A DNA stretch of 64,000 nt from Proteiniclasticum sediminis (GCF_018128025.1 NZ_JAGSCS010000002.1:62001-126000); one strand, 5' to 3'. Positions 35,063 to 44,336 are shown, counted from the stretch's first letter. Translations and numbers: made by a program. Notes: generated from the sequence alone by a model not told the origin.

Positions 35063-35464
35063 ATGGCGAGTTTAATCTCCAGAATGTTCGATTCCCGCAG
35101 CAAAGACGAAAAAGAGCGGGATTATGAGCTCTATTCCCAGCGGATATTTCCCTTTGGCGAAGCCCAGAAGGAAAAAATCGGTGATCTTTTAGTGGCCCTA
35201 AACCCCAAGGAAAAACGGCACTACCTCATGCTCCACTATATCCTACTCAAGGACAGCGTCACGGGACCGGAAAGCAAAGGTTACGCCGAGGAATCCCGGA
35301 AGCTGGAGAAGAAAAAGTTAGTGAAGATCACCCCACAGTTCCGACAGCAGGTAAAAATCCTCATGGAGCTGGATCAGAAGGTGGATGAAACCCTCCAGTA
35401 TCCCACGGCGGAAGAACTCTCGGTGCTGGTGGACCAGGCCCTGGCGGAGGAAGCCGGCAAATAA
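35063..35464 (+). CDS. Small cytosolic protein of unknown function
   Basis: 133 residues, highly charged and helical, with no membrane segment or recognised domain. GGAAGAGGTGAAG precedes the ATG at 35063. Codon use is like the neighbours. It lies alone between two hexuronate units and ends 88 bases before the second GntR gene. Confidence 0.6.
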   Translation: MASLISRMFDSRSKDEKERDYELYSQRIFPFGEAQKEKIGDLLVALNPKEKRHYLMLHYILLKDSVTGPESKGYAEESRKLEKKKLVKITPQFRQQVKILMELDQKVDETLQYPTAEELSVLVDQALAEEAGK

Positions 35465-35551
35465 CGTTTGCAAAGCCTGCAAGAGAGCGGTAAAATAATA
35501 CGTATATTTTGGGTAGCCCCACCGATTGAATGAAAGAACACGAGGTACATC

Positions 35552-36214
35552 ATGGCTAAGTCAAATCTCAGCGATGCCGCATATCTGTTTATCAAGGATA
35601 AGATCATCAGCGGAGAGTATCCGCCCAACAGCATGATCAACGAAAATATGATCTGCCAGGAAATCGACAGCTCCCGCACGCCCGTTCGGGAAGCGGTGAA
35701 CCGCCTGGAGCAGGACAACCTGGTGAAGGTCATCTATAAAAAAGGGATCATGGTGAAGGACATCACCTTGAATGACATCAAACTCATCTATGAGACCCGG
35801 CTTCTCATCGAGCCCTATGCCCTCCGAAACTACGGTCGGCAGATGGACAAGGAATACCTGAAGGTACTCTGGCAGAAGCTTCGGGAAGTGAAGGACCATG
35901 AGAAGTCCTACCAGATTGACGACGAGCTCCATTTCTACATTGTGAGTCAAACCAACAACATCTACCTTATGAACTCCATCCGCGCCATCTATGACCATAA
36001 CATGCGGCTTCGGGTGCTCACAGGGAAGAAGAACAAGGAACGGTACTCCTACACTTCGGATGAGCATAACATCATCCTGAAGAATCTCATCGAGGAAAAT
36101 CTCGAGGAAGCCTCCAATGCGCTGATCCTCCATCTGGAGCGATCCCGGGAGGCGGCATATAAAGCGATGCTGGAAGATATGAATCTGCACTTTTCATGGG
36201 AAGGCGAGGAATAA
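35552..36214 (+). CDS. GntR/FCD regulator 2 (hexuronate locus)
   Basis: 220 residues. Winged helix at about 5-70 (MICQEIDSSRTPVREAVNRLEQ), FCD domain at about 80-205 with DDELHFYIVS, SDEHNIILKNL and LILHLERSRE as metal/effector-site positions. It lies directly before the uxaB-uxaA-uxaE unit, whose upstream region carries two GTATAC motifs. It is a paralogue of the GntR gene 5 kb upstream. Confidence 0.9.
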   Translation: MAKSNLSDAAYLFIKDKIISGEYPPNSMINENMICQEIDSSRTPVREAVNRLEQDNLVKVIYKKGIMVKDITLNDIKLIYETRLLIEPYALRNYGRQMDKEYLKVLWQKLREVKDHEKSYQIDDELHFYIVSQTNNIYLMNSIRAIYDHNMRLRVLTGKKNKERYSYTSDEHNIILKNLIEENLEEASNALILHLERSREAAYKAMLEDMNLHFSWEGEE

Positions 36215-36239
36215 GAACGGCGTTGGACGCATGGGTTTT

Positions 36240-36253
36240 TGTTGTATACAACA
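36240..36253. promoter_or_regulatory. GntR-type operator before uxaB, site 1
   Basis: Perfect 14-bp palindrome TGTTGTATACAACA followed by GAA. The sequence GTATACAACAGAA recurs at 36393-36405 (site 2). Confidence 0.75.
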
Positions 36254-36389
36254 GAATGACCGATGCGTCCTTTTTTATGGCGAAGCGGCAAATTTGCCGG
36301 GATGTCCAAAACTTCTTAAAATCCTTTGAAAATAGGGGCATGTTGAGGGCTCCGGCAGTTGACAACGGGAAATGGAAAAGTTATCATAT

Positions 36390-36405
36390 GATGTATACAA
36401 CAGAA
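36390..36405. promoter_or_regulatory. GntR-type operator before uxaB, site 2
   Basis: GATGTATACAACAGAA, a half-conserved copy of site 1 at 36240 with the same GTATACAACAGAA right part, about 150 bases downstream and 68 bases before the uxaB start. Confidence 0.6.
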
Positions 36406-36457
36406 AATTTAGCAGAGGGATCTGCCTGATGAATGGATAAAACGGAGGAAAAAAATC

Positions 36458-37921
36458 ATGGTAAAAATCAACGAAGCCCACAAGAAAAACAATGGCCACT
36501 ATCCCGAAAAGGTGCTGCAGTTTGGGGAAGGAAACTTTCTGCGCGCGTTTGTGGATTGGATGATCGATGAAGCCAACGACGGCGGACTCTTTGGCGGAAG
36601 CATCGTTATCTGCCAGCCCATCGGGCAGGGCATGGTGAAGATGATCAATGACCAGAACAGCATGTATACCGTCATCATGCGGGGACTGGAAAACGGAGAG
36701 AAGGTGGAGCGTACCAAGGTCATCACCTCCGTCTCCCGGGCCATCAATCCCTTTGAAGACTATGACAGCTATATGGCTCTAGCGGAGAGCGCAGATCTGA
36801 AGATCATCGTCTCCAACACCACGGAGGCGGGCATCAGCTACAGCGCCGGGGACCAGCTCACGGATCGTCTGCCCAAGTCTTTCCCCGCCAAGATCTGCGC
36901 CTTCCTCCATCACCGCTATGAGTTCTTCCAGGGCGACAAGGACAAGGGAATCCTTCTCCTTCCCGTGGAGCTCATTGACAACAACGGACCGGAACTGAAG
37001 CGCATCGTGAAGATCTATGCTGAGGAGTGGCAGCTGGATGCCGGATTCCTCACCTGGCTGGATGAGAGCTGTACCTTTGCCAACACCTTAGTGGACCGTA
37101 TCGTCACCGGCTATCCCCGGGAAGAGGCTGCCCACTATGAGGAACGTTTCGGCTACGAAGATAAACTTCTGGTCACCTCCGAGGTCTTCAACCTCTGGGT
37201 CATCGAAGCGGACAAGAAATACGCCGATCTTCTGCCCATTGCCAAGACCCGCGCCAACGTCATCTGGACCGATGATGTGCGTCCCTACAAGAAGCGCAAG
37301 GTAAGAATCCTTAACGGCGGACACACTTCCACCGTTCTGGGCGCGTATCTCGCCGGTTATGATCTGGTGGGCGAGTTCATCGTCAGCGAGGACTTCTCCG
37401 GATTCCTTCGTCACCTGATCTTCGAGGAAGTCATTCCCACCATCGACCTGCCGGAAGCAGAGCTGAAGCAGTTTGCCCATGACGTCTTTGAGCGCTTCGG
37501 CAATCCCTTCATCAAGCACCGCCTCCTGGATATCTCCCTGAACTCCGTCTCCAAGTTCACTGCCCGCGTCTTGCCCAGCCTCCTGGACTACCGGGAACTG
37601 AAGCATGAACTGCCCAAGCGCCTGACCTTCTCCCTGGCTGCCCTCCTGAAATTCTACGATGTGAAGAAGGGCGAAGACGGATTCTATGGCGTTCGGGAAA
37701 ATGGCGAACATTATCCCGTGAAGGATGATTTGGCTAACCTGGAGTTCTTCGAAAAGGCCTGGAAGGAAACGGACCTGGAAGTCTTCGTGAACCGCGTGCT
37801 TTCCGAAACCTCCCTCTGGCAGCAAGATCTCACCCAGGTTCCCGGTCTCTCCGCAGCGGTCCTGGAACACCTGAAAGACATTATGACCGGCGGTGTCCGC
37901 GCAGCCCTTCGCATTCTCTAA
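36458..37921 (+). CDS. uxaB: Tagaturonate reductase UxaB
   Basis: 487 residues, polyol/mannitol dehydrogenase family. N-terminal cofactor region QFGEGNFLRAFVDWMIDEAN and catalytic-region pattern KKRKVRILNGGHTSTVLGAYLAG are typical. It reduces D-tagaturonate to D-altronate with NADH. ACGGAGG ribosome site. It is the first gene of a three-enzyme unit. Confidence 0.95.
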   Translation: MVKINEAHKKNNGHYPEKVLQFGEGNFLRAFVDWMIDEANDGGLFGGSIVICQPIGQGMVKMINDQNSMYTVIMRGLENGEKVERTKVITSVSRAINPFEDYDSYMALAESADLKIIVSNTTEAGISYSAGDQLTDRLPKSFPAKICAFLHHRYEFFQGDKDKGILLLPVELIDNNGPELKRIVKIYAEEWQLDAGFLTWLDESCTFANTLVDRIVTGYPREEAAHYEERFGYEDKLLVTSEVFNLWVIEADKKYADLLPIAKTRANVIWTDDVRPYKKRKVRILNGGHTSTVLGAYLAGYDLVGEFIVSEDFSGFLRHLIFEEVIPTIDLPEAELKQFAHDVFERFGNPFIKHRLLDISLNSVSKFTARVLPSLLDYRELKHELPKRLTFSLAALLKFYDVKKGEDGFYGVRENGEHYPVKDDLANLEFFEKAWKETDLEVFVNRVLSETSLWQQDLTQVPGLSAAVLEHLKDIMTGGVRAALRIL

Positions 37922-37940
37922 ACCGGAAAGGATCAAAGAA

Positions 37941-39437
37941 ATGACAGCAACATATAATTTCCACCAAATCACCCCCCAGGACAATGTGGCCGTGGCCCTG
38001 CAGGCTGCGCTTAAAGGGGAAGTCCTTACCCTGGACGGCCTCTCTGTGACCCTCACGGAAGACATCCCCGTGGGCCACAAGGTCGCCCTGAAAGCCATCG
38101 CCCAGGGCGAAGACGTGCGAAAGTACGGCTTCTCCATCGGCAAGGCCCGGGAAGCCATCGCCCCGGGACAGTGGGTCCACACCCACAATGTGAAGACCGG
38201 ACTCCATGACCTCATGGAGTACCGCTATGAGCCCCACAGCACGGAAACTGCCGTCTTGGACGGTCCCGATACCTTCCGCGGCTACCGCCGAAAGAACGGG
38301 GATGTGGGCATCCGCAACGAACTGTGGATCGTTCCCACCGTGGGCTGTGTCAACGGGGTGGCCCAGCTGATTTTGAAGAAGTTCCAGGAGCGCGTGAATC
38401 CCCAGGGCCTGGACGCCATGGAAGTCTTCAGCCACAACTACGGCTGCTCCCAGCTGGGCGATGACCATGAAAACACCAAGACCATCCTGGCGGACCTGGT
38501 GAAGCATCCCAATGCCGGCGGCGTGCTGGTGCTGGGCCTTGGCTGCGAAAATAACACCATGGATCAGTTCAAGGCGGCCCTGGGCCCCGTGGACGAGGAT
38601 CGGGTGAAGTTCATCGTCACCCAGCAGGTAGGCAATGAAGTGGAGGCCGGTATTAAGGCCCTCACGGAAATCTACCACGCCATGGAAAAGGACACCCGGG
38701 AGGATATCCCCGTCTCGGAGCTGAAGATCGGCCTCAAGTGCGGAGGTTCCGACGGATTCTCCGGCATCACGGCCAATCCGCTCCTCGGACGGTTCTCCGA
38801 CTATCTGGTGAAGAAGGGGGGAACCACCATCCTCACGGAAGTGCCGGAAATGTTCGGAGCCGAAACCATCCTCATGGATCGGGCCAAGGACGAGGAAGTC
38901 TTCGGCAAAATCGTGAACCTGGTCAATGACTTCAAGCAGTACTTCATCGACAACCGTCAGCCCATCTACGAAAACCCGTCTCCGGGAAACAAAGAAGGCG
39001 GCATCACCACCCTCGAAGACAAGTCCCTGGGCTGCACCCAGAAGGGCGGAAGCTCCACAGTGACCGATGTGCTGAAATATGGGGAAATCGCCAAGACGCC
39101 GGGGCTGAATCTTCTCAGTGCTCCAGGAAATGACCTGGTGGCTTCCACCGCCCTGGGCGCTTCCGGATGCCATATGGTCCTCTTCACCACGGGTCGGGGA
39201 ACGCCCTTTGGCAGCTTCGTCCCCACGGTGAAGATCTCCTCCAACAGCCGCATCCACGCCCTGAAGCCCCACTGGATCGACTTCAACGCCGGAGAGCTCC
39301 TGGACGGCAAATCCTCCGATGAGCTCACCAAGGATTTCATCGACTACATCATCGGGGTGGCTAGCGGGGTCCTCGCCAACAACGAGAAGAACGGCTTCCG
39401 CGAAATTGCCATCTTCAAAACCGGCGTAACGCTGTAA
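37941..39437 (+). CDS. uxaA: Altronate dehydratase UxaA
   Basis: 498 residues with an N-terminal SAF-type domain (about 1-95) and the C-terminal dehydratase domain. GCSQLGDD, GLGCENNTMDQ, KCGGSDGFSGITANP and GCTQKGGSS are the iron-site family motifs. It dehydrates D-altronate to 2-keto-3-deoxygluconate. The ATG at 37941 is preferred over an in-frame start inside uxaB. Confidence 0.95.
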   Translation: MTATYNFHQITPQDNVAVALQAALKGEVLTLDGLSVTLTEDIPVGHKVALKAIAQGEDVRKYGFSIGKAREAIAPGQWVHTHNVKTGLHDLMEYRYEPHSTETAVLDGPDTFRGYRRKNGDVGIRNELWIVPTVGCVNGVAQLILKKFQERVNPQGLDAMEVFSHNYGCSQLGDDHENTKTILADLVKHPNAGGVLVLGLGCENNTMDQFKAALGPVDEDRVKFIVTQQVGNEVEAGIKALTEIYHAMEKDTREDIPVSELKIGLKCGGSDGFSGITANPLLGRFSDYLVKKGGTTILTEVPEMFGAETILMDRAKDEEVFGKIVNLVNDFKQYFIDNRQPIYENPSPGNKEGGITTLEDKSLGCTQKGGSSTVTDVLKYGEIAKTPGLNLLSAPGNDLVASTALGASGCHMVLFTTGRGTPFGSFVPTVKISSNSRIHALKPHWIDFNAGELLDGKSSDELTKDFIDYIIGVASGVLANNEKNGFREIAIFKTGVTL

Positions 39438-39490
39438 CTCTTTGCCCCCACTGCCAAAGCTTTCGCGGCAGCGTTGAAGGAGGATAAACC

Positions 39491-40978
39491 ATGTTTGATC
39501 TCATTCGGCAAGATATCCAAAACAATACCCTGAAGGAAACCTACGGGGACATCAAAGTCTATACGAAATCCCTCTCCCGGGACGGCGACGATGCCCTGGT
39601 CATGGTTCGAAAGGATGGAAAGAAACAGCTGCTGGCCCTGAGCCACAGCGGCCTCTTCCAAGAACTGGAAGGGGAAGATGGCGGGGAATGGAAACTGGCC
39701 CCTTTGACCCACGGCAACCGTCTGGTGCTCAACGCCCATTTCCCCTACACCGTACCCCAGGCCAACACTGCCCGGAAGAACTCCATGGGCCTCGGCGATC
39801 GCCTCGGCGAAGCCACGCCGGGCCACATCGCCGCCCTGGGCGATGCGGAAGTCTTCCCCATCTTTGCCCAGCAGAGCATCCGGGAGCTGAACTTCACCGC
39901 CCGTACCTATGATGACGTGGTGGATGCCGCAGCCTTTGCCGTCTTCCAGGAAGGCTACAAGACCGGCTACGGCGCCGACGGCGACCATCTGAAAACCAAG
40001 GAGGACATCGTGAAGACCCTGGCCATGGGGGCCACCATGATCACCTTGGACTCCTCGGAAAAAATCGACAACTCCATATCCGGCCTCAGCGCCAAAGCCC
40101 AGGAGGAAAAGTACAAGACCCTGGATCCAGAGGTGCAAAAGACCTACGAAGACCTCTATCTGGACAAGACTGTGGAAATTCCCGGGCTCACCCTCACCCT
40201 GACGAAGGAGACTCTCCTGCGGGATGTGCTCATCTACCATAGTGCTTTGGACTTCATCACCGAAGTCTATGAGGAAATCATTCGGGATTACCCGCGGCCC
40301 GTGGACTTTGAAGTGTCCATTGACGAGACGGTGACCCCCACGGATGTGGAGGCCCACTATCTCATCGCCGCCGAGCTGAAACGCCGCGGCGTCGTTATCT
40401 CCACCATGGCCCCCCGATTCCTGGGCGAGTTCCAGAAGGGCATTGACTATATTGGCGACCTGGACGTGTTCGAAGCGGATCTGAAAAAGCATGTGAGCAT
40501 TTCGGAAGCCTTTGGCTATCGCCTCAGCATCCATTCCGGCAGCGACAAGTTCAGCATTTTCCCCATCCTGGCCCGGAATATTCCCCAGACCTTCCATGTG
40601 AAGACCGCGGGGACCAGCTGGCTGGAGTTTATCCATGTGCTGGCGGAGCATGAGCCCAAACTCTACCGCGATATTCGGCGCTATGCTCTCCAGGCCTTCC
40701 CGGAAGCCACCAAGTCCTACCATGTGACCACGGACCTGACGGCCATTAAGGACGTGGACAAGATCCCCGATGGCGAACTTCCTCGGGAGCTCAAGGACAA
40801 TAATGTCCGGCAGCTGCTCCTCATCACCTTTGGGTTCATCCTCCGGGATACGGACGATGAAGGAAACTTCCTCTTCAAGCACAAACTGGAGCGAGCCTTC
40901 CGCATCTACGAAGAAGAGTACAAGGAGCATCTGAAGGCCCACATCGGACGCCATCTGGATCTTCTGTCCTTCCGTTAA
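39491..40978 (+). CDS. uxaE: Tagaturonate epimerase UxaE
   Basis: 495 residues, matching the UxaE family of tagaturonate/fructuronate 3-epimerases first described in Thermotoga. Motifs YGADGDHLKT, FEVSIDETVTPT, HSGSDKFSIFPILAR and VKTAGTSWLEF fit the family. It joins the glucuronate and galacturonate branches, so fructuronate can be degraded through UxaB/UxaA. GAAGGAGGAT ribosome site. Confidence 0.92.
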   Translation: MFDLIRQDIQNNTLKETYGDIKVYTKSLSRDGDDALVMVRKDGKKQLLALSHSGLFQELEGEDGGEWKLAPLTHGNRLVLNAHFPYTVPQANTARKNSMGLGDRLGEATPGHIAALGDAEVFPIFAQQSIRELNFTARTYDDVVDAAAFAVFQEGYKTGYGADGDHLKTKEDIVKTLAMGATMITLDSSEKIDNSISGLSAKAQEEKYKTLDPEVQKTYEDLYLDKTVEIPGLTLTLTKETLLRDVLIYHSALDFITEVYEEIIRDYPRPVDFEVSIDETVTPTDVEAHYLIAAELKRRGVVISTMAPRFLGEFQKGIDYIGDLDVFEADLKKHVSISEAFGYRLSIHSGSDKFSIFPILARNIPQTFHVKTAGTSWLEFIHVLAEHEPKLYRDIRRYALQAFPEATKSYHVTTDLTAIKDVDKIPDGELPRELKDNNVRQLLLITFGFILRDTDDEGNFLFKHKLERAFRIYEEEYKEHLKAHIGRHLDLLSFR

Positions 40979-41032
40979 AGAGCGTTGAAAACTTGTCCCA
41001 CATTGGGGCGATTTTTCCCAAAGTCCAGGTTT

Positions 41033-41081
41033 CCCCATCCCCGAAAGGGCCTCTGGCCCCAGGGGGATGGGGTTTCTTTTT
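41033..41081 (+). terminator. Terminator of the uxaBAE unit
   Basis: 10-bp stem CCCCATCCCC/GGGGATGGGG with an inner GGGCC/GGCCC hairpin, followed by TTTCTTTTT. Confidence 0.88.
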
Positions 41082-41189
41082 GCAATTTCACAATTTCCTT
41101 GGGGGTTTTGTAACAGGTTTGAAATATTCTTTCGACAGGAACGTGTTACCCTTAAGATAAGATCTACGAAACAAAAGAAGGTGTAAAGC

Positions 41190-41324
41190 ATGGAATTCTA
41201 TTTCGGTTTAGGCATTATTCTCGTCTTGGGACTGCTCTTTCTGATTCCTGCTGCGGTGAAACATCGAGGCCGCCAGGGAGAACTGGACAGTTTCTTTGAA
41301 GAGGCTAAAGGAAGCAAAAAATAA
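41190..41324 (+). CDS. Small membrane protein (44 residues)
   Basis: 44 residues with one membrane helix (about 4-22, GLGIILVLGLLFLIPAAV) and a charged C-terminal tail. AGAAGGTGTAAAGC precedes the ATG. Codon use is like real genes here. Its position 33 bases before another single-pass protein suggests a small two-gene unit. Function unknown. Confidence 0.6.
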   Translation: MEFYFGLGIILVLGLLFLIPAAVKHRGRQGELDSFFEEAKGSKK

Positions 41325-41356
41325 CGCTCGGAAAACGCGGTGCAGGGAGGGATGAC

Positions 41357-41710
41357 ATGGGCGAGGCAAAGATCGTGAAAAGGAAATACCCGGTGATGCC
41401 CCTGGTCACCACCGTTCTTCTTCTGCTCCTTCTTCTCTGGGGCATCCATGTCTGGCGGAATCTTCGGAAGGACTATATTGTGGTGGCCCAGGAGCATCGG
41501 GTCATCCAGCGGATCCCCGTGACCAGTTGGGGGCGGGAAGAAGTGTTCTTCCCGGTCTATGTGGAAGGGCAGTACCGGGTTCTTTGTCTGGAAATCGCCT
41601 ACGGGAAAGCCTGCCTCAAGGATCGGACAAAAGGGTCCGAAGCCTGGATCCAGGATAAGGAGGATCGGATTCACCTGGAAGAGTACCAGATGGAAATCTA
41701 TTTTGACTGA
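41357..41710 (+). CDS. Single-pass membrane protein, unknown
   Basis: 117 residues with a basic N-terminus, one membrane helix (about 13-33) and an extracytoplasmic beta-rich part. The pattern loosely resembles NusG-domain-II-like extracytoplasmic proteins but lacks their cysteine motif, so I do not assign it. GGAGGGATGAC precedes the ATG. Confidence 0.6.
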   Translation: MGEAKIVKRKYPVMPLVTTVLLLLLLLWGIHVWRNLRKDYIVVAQEHRVIQRIPVTSWGREEVFFPVYVEGQYRVLCLEIAYGKACLKDRTKGSEAWIQDKEDRIHLEEYQMEIYFD

Positions 41711-41753
41711 TATCCTGAGGAAAATGATGATGTTCCTCAGGATATATTTTTTT
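41711..41753 (+). terminator. Terminator after the small membrane genes
   Basis: Perfect 12-bp stem TATCCTGAGGAA/TTCCTCAGGATA, then TATTTTTTT. Confidence 0.92.
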
Positions 41754-41771
41754 GAGTACGTTTTCTGAATA

Positions 41772-41800
41772 TTGTAGCGACTTGTGCGGAGTGCTATAAT
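41772..41800 (+). promoter_or_regulatory. Promoter of the DUF969-DUF979-pcp operon
   Basis: TTGTAG (41772-41777), 17-base spacer, perfect TATAAT (41795-41800). Confidence 0.6.
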
Positions 41801-41836
41801 TGTGCTGTACTCATTAATCCGTAAGGGAGTGTTATT

Positions 41837-42520
41837 ATGGAAGCGTTGAAACTCATCGGCGTCCTCGTGGTGATCCTGGGATTCTATTTCAAAAAGGACA
41901 CCATTGCCACTGTCGTTGTCGCGGGAATCGTCACCGGTCTTGTGGCCGGGATGACCCCCATGGAAATTCTGGAAGTGCTGGGCAAGTCCTTCATCACCCA
42001 GCGCACGGCGACTCTCTTTGTGCTGACCCTGCCGGTCATTGGCATCTGTGAGCGCTATGGCCTCAAGGACAAGTCTGTAGACTTTATCCGAGGTATCAAA
42101 GGCGCCACCACCGGTAAGGTTCTCTCCCTCTATCAGACCATCCGTGCCGCCGCTGCCGCGTTCTCCGTGAGACTGGGCGGACATCCCCAGTTTATCCGGC
42201 CTTTGGTAAACCCCATGGCCCAGGCTGCCGCCATTGCCAAGCATGGCGAACTGGACGACAAGACCCAGGATGAGATTAAGGGTGCTGCTGCTGCCTCGGA
42301 AAACTACGGCAACTTCTTCGCCCAGAATGTATTCATGGGCGCTTCCGGAACACTGCTCATCGTCAGCACCATGGCCGAGCAGGGCTTTAAGGAAGTCACG
42401 GCACTGAACATCGCCATGTGGTCCATTCCTGTGGCCGTAATCTCCGTGATCCTCGGCATCGGAAAGAACTATCTCCTGGACAAGCATCTGGAGTCTAAAT
42501 CGAAAAGGAAAGCCGAGTAG
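41837..42520 (+). CDS. DUF969 membrane protein (transporter subunit A)
   Basis: 227 residues with about five to six membrane segments; DUF969 family. It is always found with DUF979, and the pair looks like a split ion-transporter-superfamily permease. The pcp gene downstream suggests the substrate is 5-oxoproline or pyroglutamyl peptides; this is inference. GTAAGGGAG ribosome site. Confidence 0.88.
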   Translation: MEALKLIGVLVVILGFYFKKDTIATVVVAGIVTGLVAGMTPMEILEVLGKSFITQRTATLFVLTLPVIGICERYGLKDKSVDFIRGIKGATTGKVLSLYQTIRAAAAAFSVRLGGHPQFIRPLVNPMAQAAAIAKHGELDDKTQDEIKGAAAASENYGNFFAQNVFMGASGTLLIVSTMAEQGFKEVTALNIAMWSIPVAVISVILGIGKNYLLDKHLESKSKRKAE

Positions 42521-42540
42521 GCGGAAGGGGAGTTGATTCT

Positions 42541-43470
42541 ATGGAACTGAATGTCGCCATTGGCGAATTTTTCTACATCATCATCGGCCTGATCTTTGTT
42601 CTTTGCGGAGTCTATGCCTTGAAGGATGACAAGCATCCGGCCAGGATTCCCACAGCACTCTTCTGGTTCATTCTGGCTTTCACCTTTACGGTGGGCCCCC
42701 ATATTCCCTACTGGATCACCGGCGTCTGCATCCTGGTTCTGGCGTTCCTCACGGCCTTTAACAAGGTGAAACCGTCAAAAATTGATGTGCCTTCCGATGA
42801 AGTCACCCGTAAAAATGCGGACCGCATCGGCTACAAGGTCTTCATTCCGGCCCTGTCCCTGGCTCTCATCGCCGTGGTGGTGGCCTACATTCTGGTGGCC
42901 CAGAAGCTCAGCACCAATCACGCCATCGGCATCTCCGCCGCCATTGCCCTCGTCATCGGCTTTGTCGTGACCAAGGCTCCGGTGAAATATGCACCCATTG
43001 ACGGCAGCCGACTCATGATGAACGTGGGTCCCGTGGGCATTTTGCCTCAGCTCCTGGCCGCTCTGGGCGCTCTCTTCACCGCAGCCGGCGTTGGGACGGT
43101 CATCGCCAGCGGCGTGTCCACCATCATTCCGGACGGCTCCAGATTCATCGGCGTTGTGGCCTACTGCGTGGGCATGGCCCTCTTTACCATGATCATGGGC
43201 AATGGCTTTGCCGCCTTCTCCGTCATCACCGTGGGCATCGGCATTCCCTTTGTCATCGCCCAGGGAGCCAATCCCGTCATCGTCGGCGCTTTAGGCCTCA
43301 CCGCCGGTTACTGCGGAACCCTCATGACCCCCATGGCCGCCAACTTCAACATCATGCCCGCGGCTCTTCTGGAGACCAAGGACAAGTATTCCATTATCAA
43401 GTCCCAGGCCCCCATGGCCGGGATTATGCTCCTCATCCATATTTTCCTCATGTACTTCCTGGCCTTCTAG
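42541..43470 (+). CDS. DUF979 membrane protein (transporter subunit B)
   Basis: 309 residues, about nine membrane segments, with a conserved-looking polar stretch GLTAGYCGTLMTPMAANFNIMPAALLE near the C-terminus. Partner of the DUF969 protein. GAAGGGGAG ribosome site, 20 bases after the previous stop. Confidence 0.88.
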   Translation: MELNVAIGEFFYIIIGLIFVLCGVYALKDDKHPARIPTALFWFILAFTFTVGPHIPYWITGVCILVLAFLTAFNKVKPSKIDVPSDEVTRKNADRIGYKVFIPALSLALIAVVVAYILVAQKLSTNHAIGISAAIALVIGFVVTKAPVKYAPIDGSRLMMNVGPVGILPQLLAALGALFTAAGVGTVIASGVSTIIPDGSRFIGVVAYCVGMALFTMIMGNGFAAFSVITVGIGIPFVIAQGANPVIVGALGLTAGYCGTLMTPMAANFNIMPAALLETKDKYSIIKSQAPMAGIMLLIHIFLMYFLAF

Positions 43471-43518
43471 AACCGGGATAACAGGGAAAACTGCACAAAA
43501 GCCTAAGGAGGTTTATCC

Positions 43519-44163
43519 ATGAAGATACTCATCACAGCCTTTGATCCCTTTGGCGGAGACAAGGTCAACCCCGCCCTGGAGGCGGTGAAACTCATGAAGG
43601 ACACCATTGCCGGGGCACAAATCGTCAAACTGGAAATCCCCACGGTGTTCAACAAGTCCATTGATCTGGTGGTGAAGACCATCGACGAGGTGCACCCCGA
43701 TGTGGTCCTCAATGTGGGCCAGGCCGGCGGCCGCTTCGAAGTTACCCCGGAACGGGTAGCCATCAATGTGGACGACGCCCGAATCAAGGACAATGAGGGA
43801 AACCAGCCCATTGACCAGCCCATCGCAAAAGACGGCGCACCGGCTTATTTTGCCACGCTGCCGGTGAAGGCCATGGTGCAAGCGATCAAAGAGGTGGAGC
43901 TGCCTTCCTCGCTATCCAACTCCGCAGGAACTTTCGTCTGCAACCACATCATGTACGGTACCCTGCACCACATTGCGAAAAATCACCTGAACATCCGGGC
44001 GGGCTTTATCCATGTGCCCTTTATCCCGGAGCAGGTGGTGGGTCGTCCCGCACCGGCACCATCCCTTTCCACGGCGGACATCGTCCGGGCCCTGGAAGCT
44101 GCGGTGCAGGCCATTGTGGAGCATACGGAAGACATTGTGGCTGTGGGCGGAAAAACCGAATAA
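43519..44163 (+). CDS. pcp: Pyroglutamyl-peptidase I
   Basis: 214 residues, the normal length. Cysteine-peptidase triad: Glu in [13 protein letters not shown], Cys in [11 protein letters not shown], His in [12 protein letters not shown]. It removes N-terminal pyroglutamate from peptides. Operon position with the DUF969/DUF979 pair suggests the products or substrates are transported by it. TAAGGAGG ribosome site. Confidence 0.95.
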   Translation: MKILITAFDPFGGDKVNPALEAVKLMKDTIAGAQIVKLEIPTVFNKSIDLVVKTIDEVHPDVVLNVGQAGGRFEVTPERVAINVDDARIKDNEGNQPIDQPIAKDGAPAYFATLPVKAMVQAIKEVELPSSLSNSAGTFVCNHIMYGTLHHIAKNHLNIRAGFIHVPFIPEQVVGRPAPAPSLSTADIVRALEAAVQAIVEHTEDIVAVGGKTE

Positions 44164-44182
44164 CCGCGAAGTCCGACTCTTT

Positions 44183-44222
44183 GCCCGGAAGAACCCTGAG
44201 GGTTCCTCCGGGCTTACTTTTT
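44183..44222 (+). terminator. Terminator after pcp
   Basis: 14-bp stem GCCCGGAAGAACCC / GGGTTCCTCCGGGC with one mismatch and a TGAG loop, followed by TTACTTTTTC. Confidence 0.85.
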
Positions 44223-44336
44223 CAAAAAGAATAACAGCGGGGAGGAAGGAGGGGCCTTTTCGGAAACCTCTTTAAAGGGCTCCCCTGGCGGGCGGAAGCA
44301 CGCGAAAGAAAAAGGGGAATCTTTAAATTAAATTCG

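Noticed and set aside
39344-41191. A 615-codon open frame on the minus strand opposite uxaE and the end of uxaA
   Set aside because: It mirrors two well-supported genes, has no ribosome site, and its protein shows no domain pattern; the length comes from codon bias of the plus-strand genes.
41357-41710. NusG domain II-containing extracytoplasmic protein
   Set aside because: Overall pattern is loosely similar but the family's conserved cysteine segment is absent.
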